Positions 8,885-17,506 of a DNA stretch of 64,000 nt are shown piece by piece. The first letter of the stretch is position 1. Every line of letters starts with the position of its first letter. The stretch covers positions 102,447 to 166,446 of the forward strand of contig JACRCN010000026.1 in NCBI GenBank assembly GCA_016219005.1, read 5' to 3'. Origin of the DNA: Deltaproteobacteria bacterium. Its GTDB lineage: Bacteria > Desulfobacterota > Desulfobacteria > Desulfobacterales > SpSt-501. The notes below the pieces were generated by a model, which worked only from the letters and a program-made list of their open reading frames with translations, made no database searches and was not told the origin of the DNA. A program made the translations under genes and the position numbers.

Positions 8885-10224
8885 GGCATAAAATGGCTAA
8901 AATTCCAGGTGCGGTATTTCCCCGGCAGTTGGACAAAGTGCTTCCCTTGGCCGTAAGCTCCAAGGGCGTGTGGATTGAAACCAGCGACGGCAAGCGTTAC
9001 CTGGACGCCAGCGGCGGGGCCGTGGTCGTCAACGTCGGCCACGGCCGCGAGGAAATTGCGCAGGCGGTCTTCGAGCAACTGCGCAACCTCTCCTACGTGC
9101 ACGGCACCATGTTCACCTCGTCCGCGCTCGAGGACCTCGCCCGGGCCCTGGCTGCCCGCACACCGGACGGACTGAACCGGTTCTATTTCATGACCTCCGG
9201 CTCCGAAGCGGTCGAGACCGCCGTCAAATTGGCGCGCCAGATTCAACTGGCACGAGGCTGCGCCGACCGGCAGGTGCTGATCTCGCGCTGGAAATCTTAC
9301 CATGGCCTGACGCTGGGGGCCCTGGCCGCCGCAGGCCGCACCTCCTTCCGGGTGCCCTTCTACCCGATGATCCGCGACGCGGTGCACATTCCGCCGCCCT
9401 ACTGCCTGCGCTGCTCCTACGGGCTCACCTACCCCGGCTGCCGCCTGCGCTGCGCCCTGGCGCTGGACGAGACGATTCACAACATCGGGCCGGGCGTGGT
9501 TTCGGCCTTCATCGCCGAAACCGTCGGCGGCGCGAGCATCGCCGTCTGCCCACCGCCCCCGGGGTACTGGCCGCTGGTGCGCGAAATCTGCGATCGCCAC
9601 CAGGTCCTGCTCATCCTGGACGAGGTGATGTGCGGCATGGGCCGCACCGGAAAATGGTTCGCCGCCGAGCATTACCAGGTGGTGCCGGACATCATGGTCC
9701 TGGGCAAGGGGCTTTCGGGCGGCACCATCGCGCTTTCAGCCGTGGCGACCTCCACCGCTCACATGGAGACGGTCGCCGAAAACGGCGGCAGTTTTGCGCA
9801 CGGGGGTACCTTCAGCCACAATTCCGTTGCCTGCGCCGCCGGGCTGGCCGCCGTGCGCATTCTGGAGCACGACGGCCTGGTGGAGCGCGCCGCCCGCGTG
9901 GGCGGGCAGATCGGCCGCAGGCTGAAAGAAAACTTGGGCGCATCGGCTCACGTCGCCGACATCCGCGGCCTCGGCATGATGTGGGGGATTGAGCTCGTCA
10001 AAGACCGGCAAACCCTTGCGCCGTTCCCGCGTGCAGAAAAAATCACGGAACGGTTGTATCGAGCGCTTTTCGAGCAGGGGATCATTCTCTACAAATCGGT
10101 CGGCATGGCCGGCACGGACGGCGACGGCCTTATCGTGGCCCCGCCGTTTGTCATCACCGAAGAGCAGATCGACCTGGTCGTGGACAAACTGCGCCGGGCA
10201 ATCGACACGATCCTGGGATCATAG
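8881..10224 (+). CDS. Class III PLP-dependent aminotransferase
   Basis: 447 aa, normal for class III (ornithine/GABA aminotransferase fold). MTSGSEAVETAVKLARQ binds the cofactor phosphate, LILDEVMCGMGRTG holds the PLP-ring Asp, and VLGKGLSGG holds the Schiff-base Lys. A Cys-rich insert (YCLRCSYGLTYPGCRLRC) is typical of one aspartate-aminotransferase-annotated subgroup. Start at 8881 (ATGA overlap with the preceding gene) or at 8893; both have acceptable ribosome sites. The amino donor is unknown, and the link to the LemA/TPM genes is positional only. Confidence 0.9.
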   Translation: MRHKMAKIPGAVFPRQLDKVLPLAVSSKGVWIETSDGKRYLDASGGAVVVNVGHGREEIAQAVFEQLRNLSYVHGTMFTSSALEDLARALAARTPDGLNRFYFMTSGSEAVETAVKLARQIQLARGCADRQVLISRWKSYHGLTLGALAAAGRTSFRVPFYPMIRDAVHIPPPYCLRCSYGLTYPGCRLRCALALDETIHNIGPGVVSAFIAETVGGASIAVCPPPPGYWPLVREICDRHQVLLILDEVMCGMGRTGKWFAAEHYQVVPDIMVLGKGLSGGTIALSAVATSTAHMETVAENGGSFAHGGTFSHNSVACAAGLAAVRILEHDGLVERAARVGGQIGRRLKENLGASAHVADIRGLGMMWGIELVKDRQTLAPFPRAEKITERLYRALFEQGIILYKSVGMAGTDGDGLIVAPPFVITEEQIDLVVDKLRRAIDTILGS

Positions 10225-10249
10225 CGCTCAATTGCCATCCGCAGCCCGT

Positions 10250-10266
10250 CCTCGGCCTCCCCGAGG
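10250..10266 (+). terminator. Possible weak terminator hairpin after the aminotransferase
   Basis: CCTCGG-CCTCC-CCGAGG, a 6-bp GC stem followed only by GTTTGG. The lack of a U-tract makes intrinsic termination uncertain. Confidence 0.25.
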
Positions 10267-10337
10267 GTTTGGCTTCGGTGCGGACGCGCGAGAGATGTCC
10301 CCCCGATCGATCGGACCATGCCAAACGTGCGATCCGG

Positions 10338-10523
10338 TCAGGGGGTTAAGGGAACATCGTTCCCCTCTGGGGATGAGTTCACGGCTGCATCCTGAGGCAA
10401 GTCGGAGCTATCATCGGGTCTGACTGTGTTTTTTTCCAGTTTGCGCTGCCTTTTCTCTTCTTGCTTCTTTTTCTTTGCCAATTCTTTCTGACGTTTTTCG
10501 GATTGAAATTTCGTTCTGGCCAA
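10338..10523 (-). CDS. Small lysine-rich protein, TTG start
   Basis: 61 aa, strongly basic first half (ARTKFQSEKRQKELAKKKKQ then EEKRQRKLEKN), predicted as one charged helix, followed by an acidic, Pro/Asp-rich tail. The frame stays open far upstream, but the TTG at 10523 has GGGGGTGA 5 bp before it, and the basic motif starts there. Small proteins with this Lys/Glu/Arg helix recur in deltaproteobacteria from memory. The function is unknown; nucleic-acid or ribosome binding is a guess from charge. Confidence 0.6.
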   Translation of the reverse strand: MARTKFQSEKRQKELAKKKKQEEKRQRKLEKNTVRPDDSSDLPQDAAVNSSPEGNDVPLTP

Positions 10524-10699
10524 TAGGTCACCCCCTACTCTTTTATTTTCAATAACGCATATGGATACTCCACTATACTTCAGAAGGGACATCGAGCACA
10601 AGGTATTGCAGCCTCCGGCGGCCAAGCCCACCTCCCCCAGAGGCCGCTTCATACTCACGGGTTCCGGTTGCGGTTTGCGGCAGCCGGCACCCTTCAAAC

Positions 10700-12529
10700 T
10701 CACGCAGGCGGAGTTTCATCCTCTTTGGACAACTGCTCGCGCAGTGCCTCCAGTTCCCCCCAGCGCTGGTATAACCGCCGCACTTTCCCCTCCGCTTCCG
10801 TGAGCTGCGCATACAGTATTCCCAGCCGCTCGGCGTCGCTCATGATCGCCGGGTCCTCGAGTTGCTCCCGAATGGCTGCCGCCTCGGTTTCGGCCTTTTC
10901 GATGGTCGCCTCCATCCGGTTCAGCTCGCCCTGCTCCTTGTACGGCAATTTTCGGGCCTTGTCTTTGCGCAGCTTGACTGTTTTTTTCCCGGAGGCCGCC
11001 GGCAGGGCTGCCATGGTTTCGGCCGAAAGCCACTGATCGTAGTCCGCAAAGAATTCCGCCCGCCCCTTTCCGTCCAGGAACAGGAGCCGGTCGCTCAAGT
11101 TGCCCAGCAGCAGCCGGTCGTGGGTGATGAGCACAATGGCCCCCGGGAATTCCTGCAGGCTCTCCTCGAGCACTTCCAGGGTGGGGATATCGATGTCGTT
11201 GGTGGGCTCATCCAAGAGCAGGATGTCCGCACTCCTCAGCATGAGGCGGGCGATGAGCAACCGGGCCTTCTCGCCACCGGAAAGCCGGGCCACCGGCAGC
11301 GTCAGCTGCCCGGGTGCAAAAAGAAACCGCTTGGCCCAGGACACGACGTGCAGCGGCCGGCCATGGAACACGACCATGTCCGCGGACGGGCACAGGGCCT
11401 CTTTCAAGGTCTGGTTTGGATCGAGCTGCTCCCGCTTCTGATCGAAGAGCACCATCTTGGCCCCGTACGCCCGCTCGATGGTGCCGGAGTCAGGGGCGAG
11501 GTCGCCGTAAAGCAGGTGCATGAGGCTGCTTTTGCCCGATCCATTCCGGCCCATGATGCCCAGGCAGGACCCGGGGGAAAGGGTCAAATCCAGGTTCGCG
11601 AAGAGCCGCCTTCCGCCGCGCTCCAAGGACAGCCGCTCCGCATGCAGCAGTTTCTTGGTCTTCCGCCCCGTGGCGTCGAACTCGATCTGGGTCACCCGGT
11701 TCTGGGCGTTTCGGGCACTGACCGCACTCAGCTCATCCTGAAGCTCGTGCGCGCTGTCGATGCGATATTTGGCCTTGGTGCTCCTGGCCTTGGGGCCGCG
11801 GCGCAGCCATTCGATCTCCCGGCGGACCTTGTTGGACAAGACCTCCTGCTGCTGGTCCTGGGCCCGAGTGAACGCCTCCCGCCTTTCGATGAACGTGGAG
11901 TAGTTGCCTTCCACCCGCAGATACCCTTCGGGGTAGAGCCGGTTCAGCTCCACGATGCGGTTGGTCACATTTTCCAGGAAGTATCGGTCGTGGCTCACCA
12001 GGACAAAGGCAAAGGAAGGCGATTTCAGCAACCCCTCCAGCCACAGGATGCCTTCCAGATCCAGGTGGTTGGTGGGTTCGTCTAAAAGCAGCAGGTCCGG
12101 CTGCTGGATCAAGGCCCGGGCAATGGCCAACCGCTTGCGCCACCCGCCCGAGAGCGTGCCCACGAGCTGGTCCGTCCGGGCAAACTCCATCTGCGAGGCC
12201 ATCTCCCGGATGCGCTGAAAGCCTTCCGCATCCCCGACCGCACCGGGAAGGGCCGCCATCAGCGTCTGCTCCACGGTCGTGCCCGGATCGAAGCGGTCCG
12301 CCTGGGGCAGGTAAACCAGTCGGGTGTCCCGTCTTGGGGTCACCATCCCGGCATCCTGGGTCTCCAGGCCGGCCAGGATCTTGAGCAGCGTGGACTTGCC
12401 GGAGCCGTTGGGCCCGATCAACCCCATGCGCTCGTTCTCTGAAAAGCTCAGGCTGATGGAACTGAACAGCGGATAAATCGTGTAGGACTTGCTGATGGCG
12501 TGGCAGTTGACGAGAATTGTGGGTGCCAT
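10700..12529 (-). CDS. uup: ABC-F ATPase, Uup type
   Basis: 609 aa with two ABC cassettes and no membrane helices. Walker A: GPNGSGKST (about 40) and GRNGSGKSS (about 327). ABC signatures: LSGGWRKRL and LSGGEKARL. Walker B: LLLLDEPTNHLD and ILLLDEPTNDID. A linker helix pair joins the cassettes, and the C-terminus (about 520-605) is the charged coiled coil typical of Uup, introduced by KLPYKEQGEL. ABC-F proteins act on ribosomes; Uup also binds branched DNA and limits transposon precise excision in E. coli. Monocistronic as far as can be seen. Confidence 0.9.
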   Translation of the reverse strand: MAPTILVNCHAISKSYTIYPLFSSISLSFSENERMGLIGPNGSGKSTLLKILAGLETQDAGMVTPRRDTRLVYLPQADRFDPGTTVEQTLMAALPGAVGDAEGFQRIREMASQMEFARTDQLVGTLSGGWRKRLAIARALIQQPDLLLLDEPTNHLDLEGILWLEGLLKSPSFAFVLVSHDRYFLENVTNRIVELNRLYPEGYLRVEGNYSTFIERREAFTRAQDQQQEVLSNKVRREIEWLRRGPKARSTKAKYRIDSAHELQDELSAVSARNAQNRVTQIEFDATGRKTKKLLHAERLSLERGGRRLFANLDLTLSPGSCLGIMGRNGSGKSSLMHLLYGDLAPDSGTIERAYGAKMVLFDQKREQLDPNQTLKEALCPSADMVVFHGRPLHVVSWAKRFLFAPGQLTLPVARLSGGEKARLLIARLMLRSADILLLDEPTNDIDIPTLEVLEESLQEFPGAIVLITHDRLLLGNLSDRLLFLDGKGRAEFFADYDQWLSAETMAALPAASGKKTVKLRKDKARKLPYKEQGELNRMEATIEKAETEAAAIREQLEDPAIMSDAERLGILYAQLTEAEGKVRRLYQRWGELEALREQLSKEDETPPA

Positions 12530-12786
12530 AGGGAATCCGGAGACCGTGAAACGCTGACGCCTGGAACCGATAGGCGCCGTGCAACAATGGACACGAATCG
12601 GGCAAACGTCAACCGCCCGAGGCTGAACCTCCTACGCAAAGCGCAACATCCGAATCGATCGGGCGATCGATCCGAGGCCGATGTTGAGCCCATAATCCCA
12701 TGGCCGCCTCCGGCAACCCGGACCGACCCTGCGGCGGCAGGAAGTTGAGCACCGCCAAAACAATCCATGCAGCCTCTTGCATCAGG

Positions 12787-14715
12787 CTAAAGCGCCCGGC
12801 CCAGTTCGTCGGCTTCGGCGGTGATTTCCAGCAGGGTCCGGGGAGACTTGGCGTCGCCCAGGAAATGGGTTTCGATCCCCAACCGGACGAACATCTCGGC
12901 CGCACGGCGTTCCGGTCGGAAACCTTCGGCGATGACCAAGTCCCGGAATCCGGTCAGGGCTTCCCGACCGTTCTGGTGCTCGATGATCAAGCCGTCGGCC
13001 ATAAATTCCCGGATGAACGCCCGCTTGTAGAGTCTCACCCCGGCCTTGTCCAGGCGCCGGCGCAGGGAGGTGCGGTCGTTGGGAGCCAGTTCCGGAGCAA
13101 AGTGTTCGCCGCCCAGCACCGCCACCGCGCGCGGGCCTTGGGCCAGAAAGTCGGCCGTGACCATGGCCGCCTGGTCGGAACCCAAAACCACCACGCGCGG
13201 ACCGGGTGCGACTTCGCCGGAGAGCACATCGAGAACGGTGGACAGGTTCAAGCCGGAATCAAAGAGCCCTGGCAGTTGCGGCAGTCTGGGGTTGGCCCCG
13301 CTGGCCACCACGACTACCCCGGGAGCCAATTCGCGCGCCATCGCCTTATCGATGATGGTCTTGAGCCTGATTTCCACACCCAGGCGCTTGAGTTCGGCCA
13401 GGAAATACTCAATCATTTCCCAAAGCTCGCCGCGCCCGGGGGGTTTCGAGGCATACACCAGGGCGCCGCCCGGCCGATCCCGCTCCTCGACCACCACCAC
13501 CCGGTGGCCGCGCAATGCAAGGAGCCGGGCGCAGGAGAGACCCGCCGGCCCGGCGCCTACTACAAGGATTCTTTTCGATTGCGGCGCGTGCGCCGCCGTT
13601 TTCCCCAAGAGATACTCCCGCCCCATCTCCGGGTTCATCACGCAGGTGGCCTCCTCCAGGGCCAGCACACTCTCGATGCAGCCCCGGCAGCAGCCGATGC
13701 AGGGCCTGATCTCTTGCAGCCGACCCTGAGCCGCCTTGGCGGCTAACTCGGGGTCGGCGATGTGAGCTCGTCCCATGGACACCAGGTCCGCCTTTCCCTC
13801 TGCAATGAGCCGGTCGGCCATCACCGGGTCCTTGATCCGGCCCACGGCGATCACCGGGATGGACACTACCTGCTTGACCGCCTCGGCCAGGTGGGCAAAG
13901 CAGCCGAACGGTTCGTACATGGATGGAATGGTCACCGGCTGGGATCCGTAAACTCCGGCCGAGACGTGCAGCCAGTCGGCCCCAGCCGTTTCGAGCAGAG
14001 GCCCCAACCTTAATGCCTCGCGCAAGATCCATCCTCCGTCCACGTAGTCTTCGCCGTTGTAGCGCACACCCATGGGGTAATCCGACCCGCACCGGTCCTT
14101 GATGGCGGCCAGAATCTCCAGCAGAAACCGGGTCCGGTTTTCGAAGGAACCGCCGTAGTCGTCGGTCCGTTGGTTGGCGTTGGGTGCCAGGAACTCGCTG
14201 ATCAGGTAGCCGTGGGCGGCATGGATTTCGACGAAATCGAATCCGGCGTCGCGGGCACGCCGGGCGGCCTCGGCGTGGCAGGCCACCAACTCTTTGATCT
14301 CGTCTCGCTTCAGCTCCCGCGGCACGCCCTTGACCACAGCCAAAGAAGGTAGAGCCGAGGGCGCCACGCGGCGACCATGGAAGGCCTGGCGTCCTCCGTG
14401 GAGCAATTGCAGGCCGATCCGGGCCCCGTGTTTTTTCACCTCGGCAGCCAGGCGGCTCAAACCGGGGATGAAGCGGTCGTCCCAGACCCGGGGCATCTTG
14501 GGCAGGTCCAGACCGTCGGGGTGGACGGCTCCGCCGCCCACGACGATCATGCCCGTGCCGGCCATGGCCCGAACGGCCAGGTAGGTCCAGTGGCGCTCGG
14601 TGACGAAGCCCTGCTCGTCCACTCCGAAATTGACGCTCATGGGCGGCATGACCAGCCGGTTGCGGACTTCCATCCGTCCCAGACGAATGGGTGAAAAGAG
14701 ATGTTCAAGATGCAT
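12787..14715 (-). CDS. NADH:flavin oxidoreductase / 2,4-dienoyl-CoA reductase family (FadH-like)
   Basis: 642 aa. The N-terminal FMN TIM barrel (about 1-340, starting LFSPIRLGRMEVRNRLVMPP, with HAAHGYLISEFLAPNANQR) is followed by a 4Fe-4S cysteine set (CIGCCRGC...C) near 350-370. A C-terminal FAD/NAD(P) module follows (VGAGPAGLSCARLLALRGH, and a second Rossmann segment VVVLGSDQAAM). This is the FadH/BaiCD/trimethylamine-dehydrogenase layout, reducing enoyl or conjugated substrates with NAD(P)H. Start at 14715 because GGAGGAGAA precedes it; an upstream start lacks support. The substrate cannot be assigned. Confidence 0.9.
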   Translation of the reverse strand: MHLEHLFSPIRLGRMEVRNRLVMPPMSVNFGVDEQGFVTERHWTYLAVRAMAGTGMIVVGGGAVHPDGLDLPKMPRVWDDRFIPGLSRLAAEVKKHGARIGLQLLHGGRQAFHGRRVAPSALPSLAVVKGVPRELKRDEIKELVACHAEAARRARDAGFDFVEIHAAHGYLISEFLAPNANQRTDDYGGSFENRTRFLLEILAAIKDRCGSDYPMGVRYNGEDYVDGGWILREALRLGPLLETAGADWLHVSAGVYGSQPVTIPSMYEPFGCFAHLAEAVKQVVSIPVIAVGRIKDPVMADRLIAEGKADLVSMGRAHIADPELAAKAAQGRLQEIRPCIGCCRGCIESVLALEEATCVMNPEMGREYLLGKTAAHAPQSKRILVVGAGPAGLSCARLLALRGHRVVVVEERDRPGGALVYASKPPGRGELWEMIEYFLAELKRLGVEIRLKTIIDKAMARELAPGVVVVASGANPRLPQLPGLFDSGLNLSTVLDVLSGEVAPGPRVVVLGSDQAAMVTADFLAQGPRAVAVLGGEHFAPELAPNDRTSLRRRLDKAGVRLYKRAFIREFMADGLIIEHQNGREALTGFRDLVIAEGFRPERRAAEMFVRLGIETHFLGDAKSPRTLLEITAEADELGRAL

Positions 14716-14938
14716 GGACCTTCTCCTCCGGACGCGCGCGGGTCCGGTCTGCAACGGATTGCGGATGGAACGGAACGTTCGAACCGAAACGGAAGCCGGG
14801 GCTTCGAATTTGCAGAGGAGTTGGGTTTTAGTCTAACACAAGCGAGGTCAGCGCAATCCGGCAGATGAGCGTTTTTCGAAAGCCCCTCCCCTTTATAAAC
14901 ATCAAGCTGCCGGCACGGTCAAGCGGGTTTTTTCGGCG

Positions 14939-15562
14939 CTATGGCAAAAGCAGCCGGATCAGCATCAAAAGCACCCAGCGGAAAAAGGCGATAAGGGGAT
15001 CGAGGACCCCGAAATAAAGGAGGCCGATGATGATGAAAAACCCATAGCGCTCAAGGCCGACCAGGAATCGCTGGAAGGCTCCGGACGTGACCCCCAGCAG
15101 TATCTTGGAGCCGTCAAGCGGTGGAATCGGGATCAGGTTGAATGCTGCCAGCATGATGTTGACCTGCGCCATGTAATAGAGCAGCGGCGCCAGGACCCCC
15201 GCTGGGGGGGGTGATAAAAGACGGTTCAGGAGGAACGCCGTGAAGGCGAGCAGCGTGTTGGCTGCGATACCGGCGGCCGAAACGAATACGATCCCCTTGC
15301 GCGATCCACGCAGATTGCCGAAATTAACCGGCACCGGCTTCGCCCAGCCGAATCCGACCACAAAGAGCATCAGGGTTCCGATCGGGTCGAGATGTTTGAG
15401 CGGATTAAGGCTCAGCCGGCCGAGGAGCTTTGCGGTCGGGTCTCCCATCTTATACGCCACCCAGCCGTGAGCCAACTCGTGGAAGATGATGGAATACAGC
15501 AGCGGGATGGATAGCAGTATGAAGGTTACCGGGTCGTTCAGCAGAAGACTGAGCAGTCCCAT
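14939..15562 (-). CDS. Site-2 protease family membrane metalloprotease (M50)
   Basis: 207 aa, about five hydrophobic segments. The zinc motif HELAH lies in the first helix (about residue 28), and the second motif, NLIPIPPLDG, provides the distal Asp in a later helix. This short form without a PDZ domain is common in bacteria and resembles Rip/YwhC-type proteases that cleave transmembrane segments. Its substrate is unknown. GGGAG precedes the ATG at 15562. It is transcribed divergently from the MBL gene at 15694. Confidence 0.9.
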   Translation of the reverse strand: MGLLSLLLNDPVTFILLSIPLLYSIIFHELAHGWVAYKMGDPTAKLLGRLSLNPLKHLDPIGTLMLFVVGFGWAKPVPVNFGNLRGSRKGIVFVSAAGIAANTLLAFTAFLLNRLLSPPPAGVLAPLLYYMAQVNIMLAAFNLIPIPPLDGSKILLGVTSGAFQRFLVGLERYGFFIIIGLLYFGVLDPLIAFFRWVLLMLIRLLLP

Positions 15563-15693
15563 TTACGTTTTAACTCCCTGCAGATGTATGCACGGATCGT
15601 TGACTCTTTCAGCGCCGAGCCGTAAGTTACCCTATCGCGGCTGCTCAAGCGAAAGGTGACCGCAGCCACGAAAACCCATAAGGAGAAAACCTG

Positions 15694-16296
15694 ATGATCA
15701 TCAGGCAACTCGAGGTCGGTCACATGGACAACTTCTGCTACCTGGTCGGTTGCGAGAAGACCCGCAAGGCCATGACGATCGACCCCGGTGCGGATGTCGA
15801 ACGGATCATGGCCGAGGCGAAAAAGGAACGTCTTTTAATAGAGACCATCGTTAACACCCACGGCCACGGGGACCATACCGCCGGCAGCGCCAGGCTCAAA
15901 GCCCTGACCGGCGCCCGCATCATCATGCACGCCCTGGATGCGGCAGCGGTCCCCGAGGTGGACGTCCGCCTGACCGGCGACCCGGACCTGCAGTTGGGTG
16001 CGATCAGGTTCAAGGTGATCCACACTCCCGGCCACACTCCGGGCGGCATCTGCCTTTACGCCGAAGGGCAGCTCTTTACCGGGGACACCCTGTTTGTCGG
16101 CGACAGCGGCCGCACCGACCTGCCCGGAGGCCACCGTCCGACCCTGGGAGCCTCCATTCGCCGCCTGATGCAGTTACCCGATGACACCGTTATCTGGCCG
16201 GGTCATGACTACGGCCCCACCCCGTCCTCAACGATCGCATGGGAAAAACGCCACAATGTCAATGCAAGCGAATACGGCTACTACGTGAGGAACTAG
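15694..16296 (+). CDS. MBL-fold hydrolase (glyoxalase II-like)
   Basis: 200 aa metallo-beta-lactamase fold. THGHGDHTAG is the HxHxDH dinuclear metal site, HTPGHTPGG supplies the next His, FTGDTLFVGDSGRTD the bridging Asp, and WPGHDYG the last His. Length and motifs fit the small hydroxyacylglutathione-hydrolase-like or persulfide-dioxygenase-like group, and the actual substrate is uncertain. The start follows AAGGAGA. It converges with the selenoprotein operon. Confidence 0.88.
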   Translation: MIIRQLEVGHMDNFCYLVGCEKTRKAMTIDPGADVERIMAEAKKERLLIETIVNTHGHGDHTAGSARLKALTGARIIMHALDAAAVPEVDVRLTGDPDLQLGAIRFKVIHTPGHTPGGICLYAEGQLFTGDTLFVGDSGRTDLPGGHRPTLGASIRRLMQLPDDTVIWPGHDYGPTPSSTIAWEKRHNVNASEYGYYVRN

Positions 16297-16301
16297 CCCC
16301 G

Positions 16302-16315
16302 TCCGCTTCGGCGGA
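16302..16315. terminator. UUCG-tetraloop hairpin between convergent genes
   Basis: TCCGC-TTCG-GCGGA lies 6 bp past the MBL stop and about 60 bp from the end of the convergent selenoprotein gene. C-UUCG-G hairpins are very stable; the absence of a U-tract leaves termination unproven. Confidence 0.35.
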
Positions 16316-16377
16316 AGAAGCACCCTGTGCCAAAACTAATTGCTTGCGCCTGTTATGGAACTCCCCTCGCCCCGCAA

Positions 16378-17184
16378 TCAGTCCGGATCCGGCCGCTTCC
16401 ACTGGTAGGGCAGTTCCTGAATGCTGCCCGGCACGCTCATTGTCTTTAGTGCCGCCAGCGCATCCAGAATGATGCGCCGCTGGCGCTTCACATGGCCCGG
16501 TTCTCCGAGCATGCTGCCGCGCGCGAACTTGACGCGCAGGGCCCGCGGCGGCTTGATCTTGGCCATCCGCTCGGCCTCGTTGCCCAGGGAGATGGTGCAG
16601 AGCCCCGCCTCCTCTGCCAGATGCTGAATCAGACCCACGGTCTGATGGCACTTGGGTCAGACCGGCACCAGAAAGAGGACATCGACTTCGGCGGCCTTGA
16701 GCCGGGAAATGAGTTTCGGAACCGACTCGGTGACCAGGCGCACGATGTCGTTGACATAGCTGAAGCTGTAGTGCGTATCCGCCACCCGGCCGATGATGTT
16801 TTCCCTTTCCAGCTCAATGAAGCGCTGGATCGGAAAAATCACGTTGATGTCCTGCTCCGCCAGGCTGTGATCATAATGGGCGTGGGCAATGCCGAGCTCG
16901 TCCGGCCGGACGGTCTTGGGGATTTCTCGAAAGGAGGAGTCACCGTGAATTGAAACGGTGTCAAAGGGCGGTTGACGGTCCTTGAGATAGAGGCCGCCGC
17001 TGGTGATCAGGGCGAAGGTCTGCTCCGACGGCGAACCGGTGTAGGCCGTCCAGGGCACGTCTTCGGAAACAATGAGAGGATACTTCTTCACGATTTCCTT
17101 CACGTTGCCGGCCTGGTAATCCGGCAGGCTTTCCTCGACCCATTTTTCGTAAGCCGGTTTGAACTTGTCCAGATCGATCGGCAT
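16378..17184 (-). CDS. Selenoprotein, glycine/betaine/sarcosine/D-proline reductase B family, Sec at UGA 16657-16659
   Basis: 268 aa if the in-frame TGA at 16657-16659 is read as selenocysteine (residue 176). The frame continues without shift into 92 more residues. Around it the protein reads VLFLVPV-U-PKCHQTVGL; this matches the active-site layout of the GrdB/PrdB family, in which Sec is followed by a Cys three residues on. The N-terminal part has ALITSGGLYLKDRQPPFD and AHAHYDHSLAEQDINVIFP. A SECIS-like hairpin follows the UGA. Family members reductively cleave C-N bonds or act in related redox steps; single-gene forms like this have no proven substrate. It is the third gene of an operon with a Sec-OsmC gene. 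AAAGGAAGAG precedes the start. Confidence 0.9.
16628..16659 (-). promoter_or_regulatory. UGA-Sec codon and bacterial SECIS-like hairpin (GrdB-like gene)
   Basis: Downstream of the TGA (16657-16659, minus strand), after 10 nt, lies a perfect 8-bp hairpin ATCAGACC-GTG-GGTCTGAT (16646 to 16628). The apical loop begins 18 nt after UGA and starts with G. Both agree with the general bacterial SECIS rule: a hairpin shortly after UGA with a G early in a small loop. SelB would bind here. Confidence 0.8.
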
Positions 17185-17212
17185 CTGATTCTCTTCCTTT
17201 AATGTGAAGTGC

Positions 17213-17497
17213 CTATGGCTTGATTTTCCTTAACATCTCTTCGATACCGATACCGGTTGAAACCAGCCTTTCTTTTTTATGTTTCGACAGCCGCTTCACC
17301 CGGATCTCAATTTTCAGGGCTAAACTATGCGAGTCGATCCGCTTTTTGAAAACCAGCTTCAAGCGCCCTTTTCCACGAAGGTACTTCGCACCCTTGTTGG
17401 CTTGATGGTCCGCAAACCGGCGTTCGACGTCAGTGGCAATGCCCGTGTACAAATTGCCACCGCGGCATCTCACCATGTACAGGTACCATCCCGACAT
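17213..17497 (-). CDS. GIY-YIG nuclease-domain protein
   Basis: 94 aa, a stand-alone GIY-YIG domain of the UPF0213/YhbQ type. It has [20 protein letters not shown] (the GIY...YTG core with the following Thr/Asp), [16 protein letters not shown] (catalytic Arg region) and [17 protein letters not shown] (the usual Glu). It starts 9 bp after the Sec-OsmC stop and ends 28 bp before the GrdB-like start, so all three are co-transcribed. GIY-YIG proteins cut or bind DNA; why one sits between two selenoprotein genes is unclear. Confidence 0.88.
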   Translation of the reverse strand: MSGWYLYMVRCRGGNLYTGIATDVERRFADHQANKGAKYLRGKGRLKLVFKKRIDSHSLALKIEIRVKRLSKHKKERLVSTGIGIEEMLRKIKP

Positions 17498-17506
17498 GCG
17501 ATCATT

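Noticed and set aside
10862..12085. Plus-strand open frame opposite the Uup gene
   Set aside because: Pure shadow of a clear ABC-F ATPase; no start signal and no domain.
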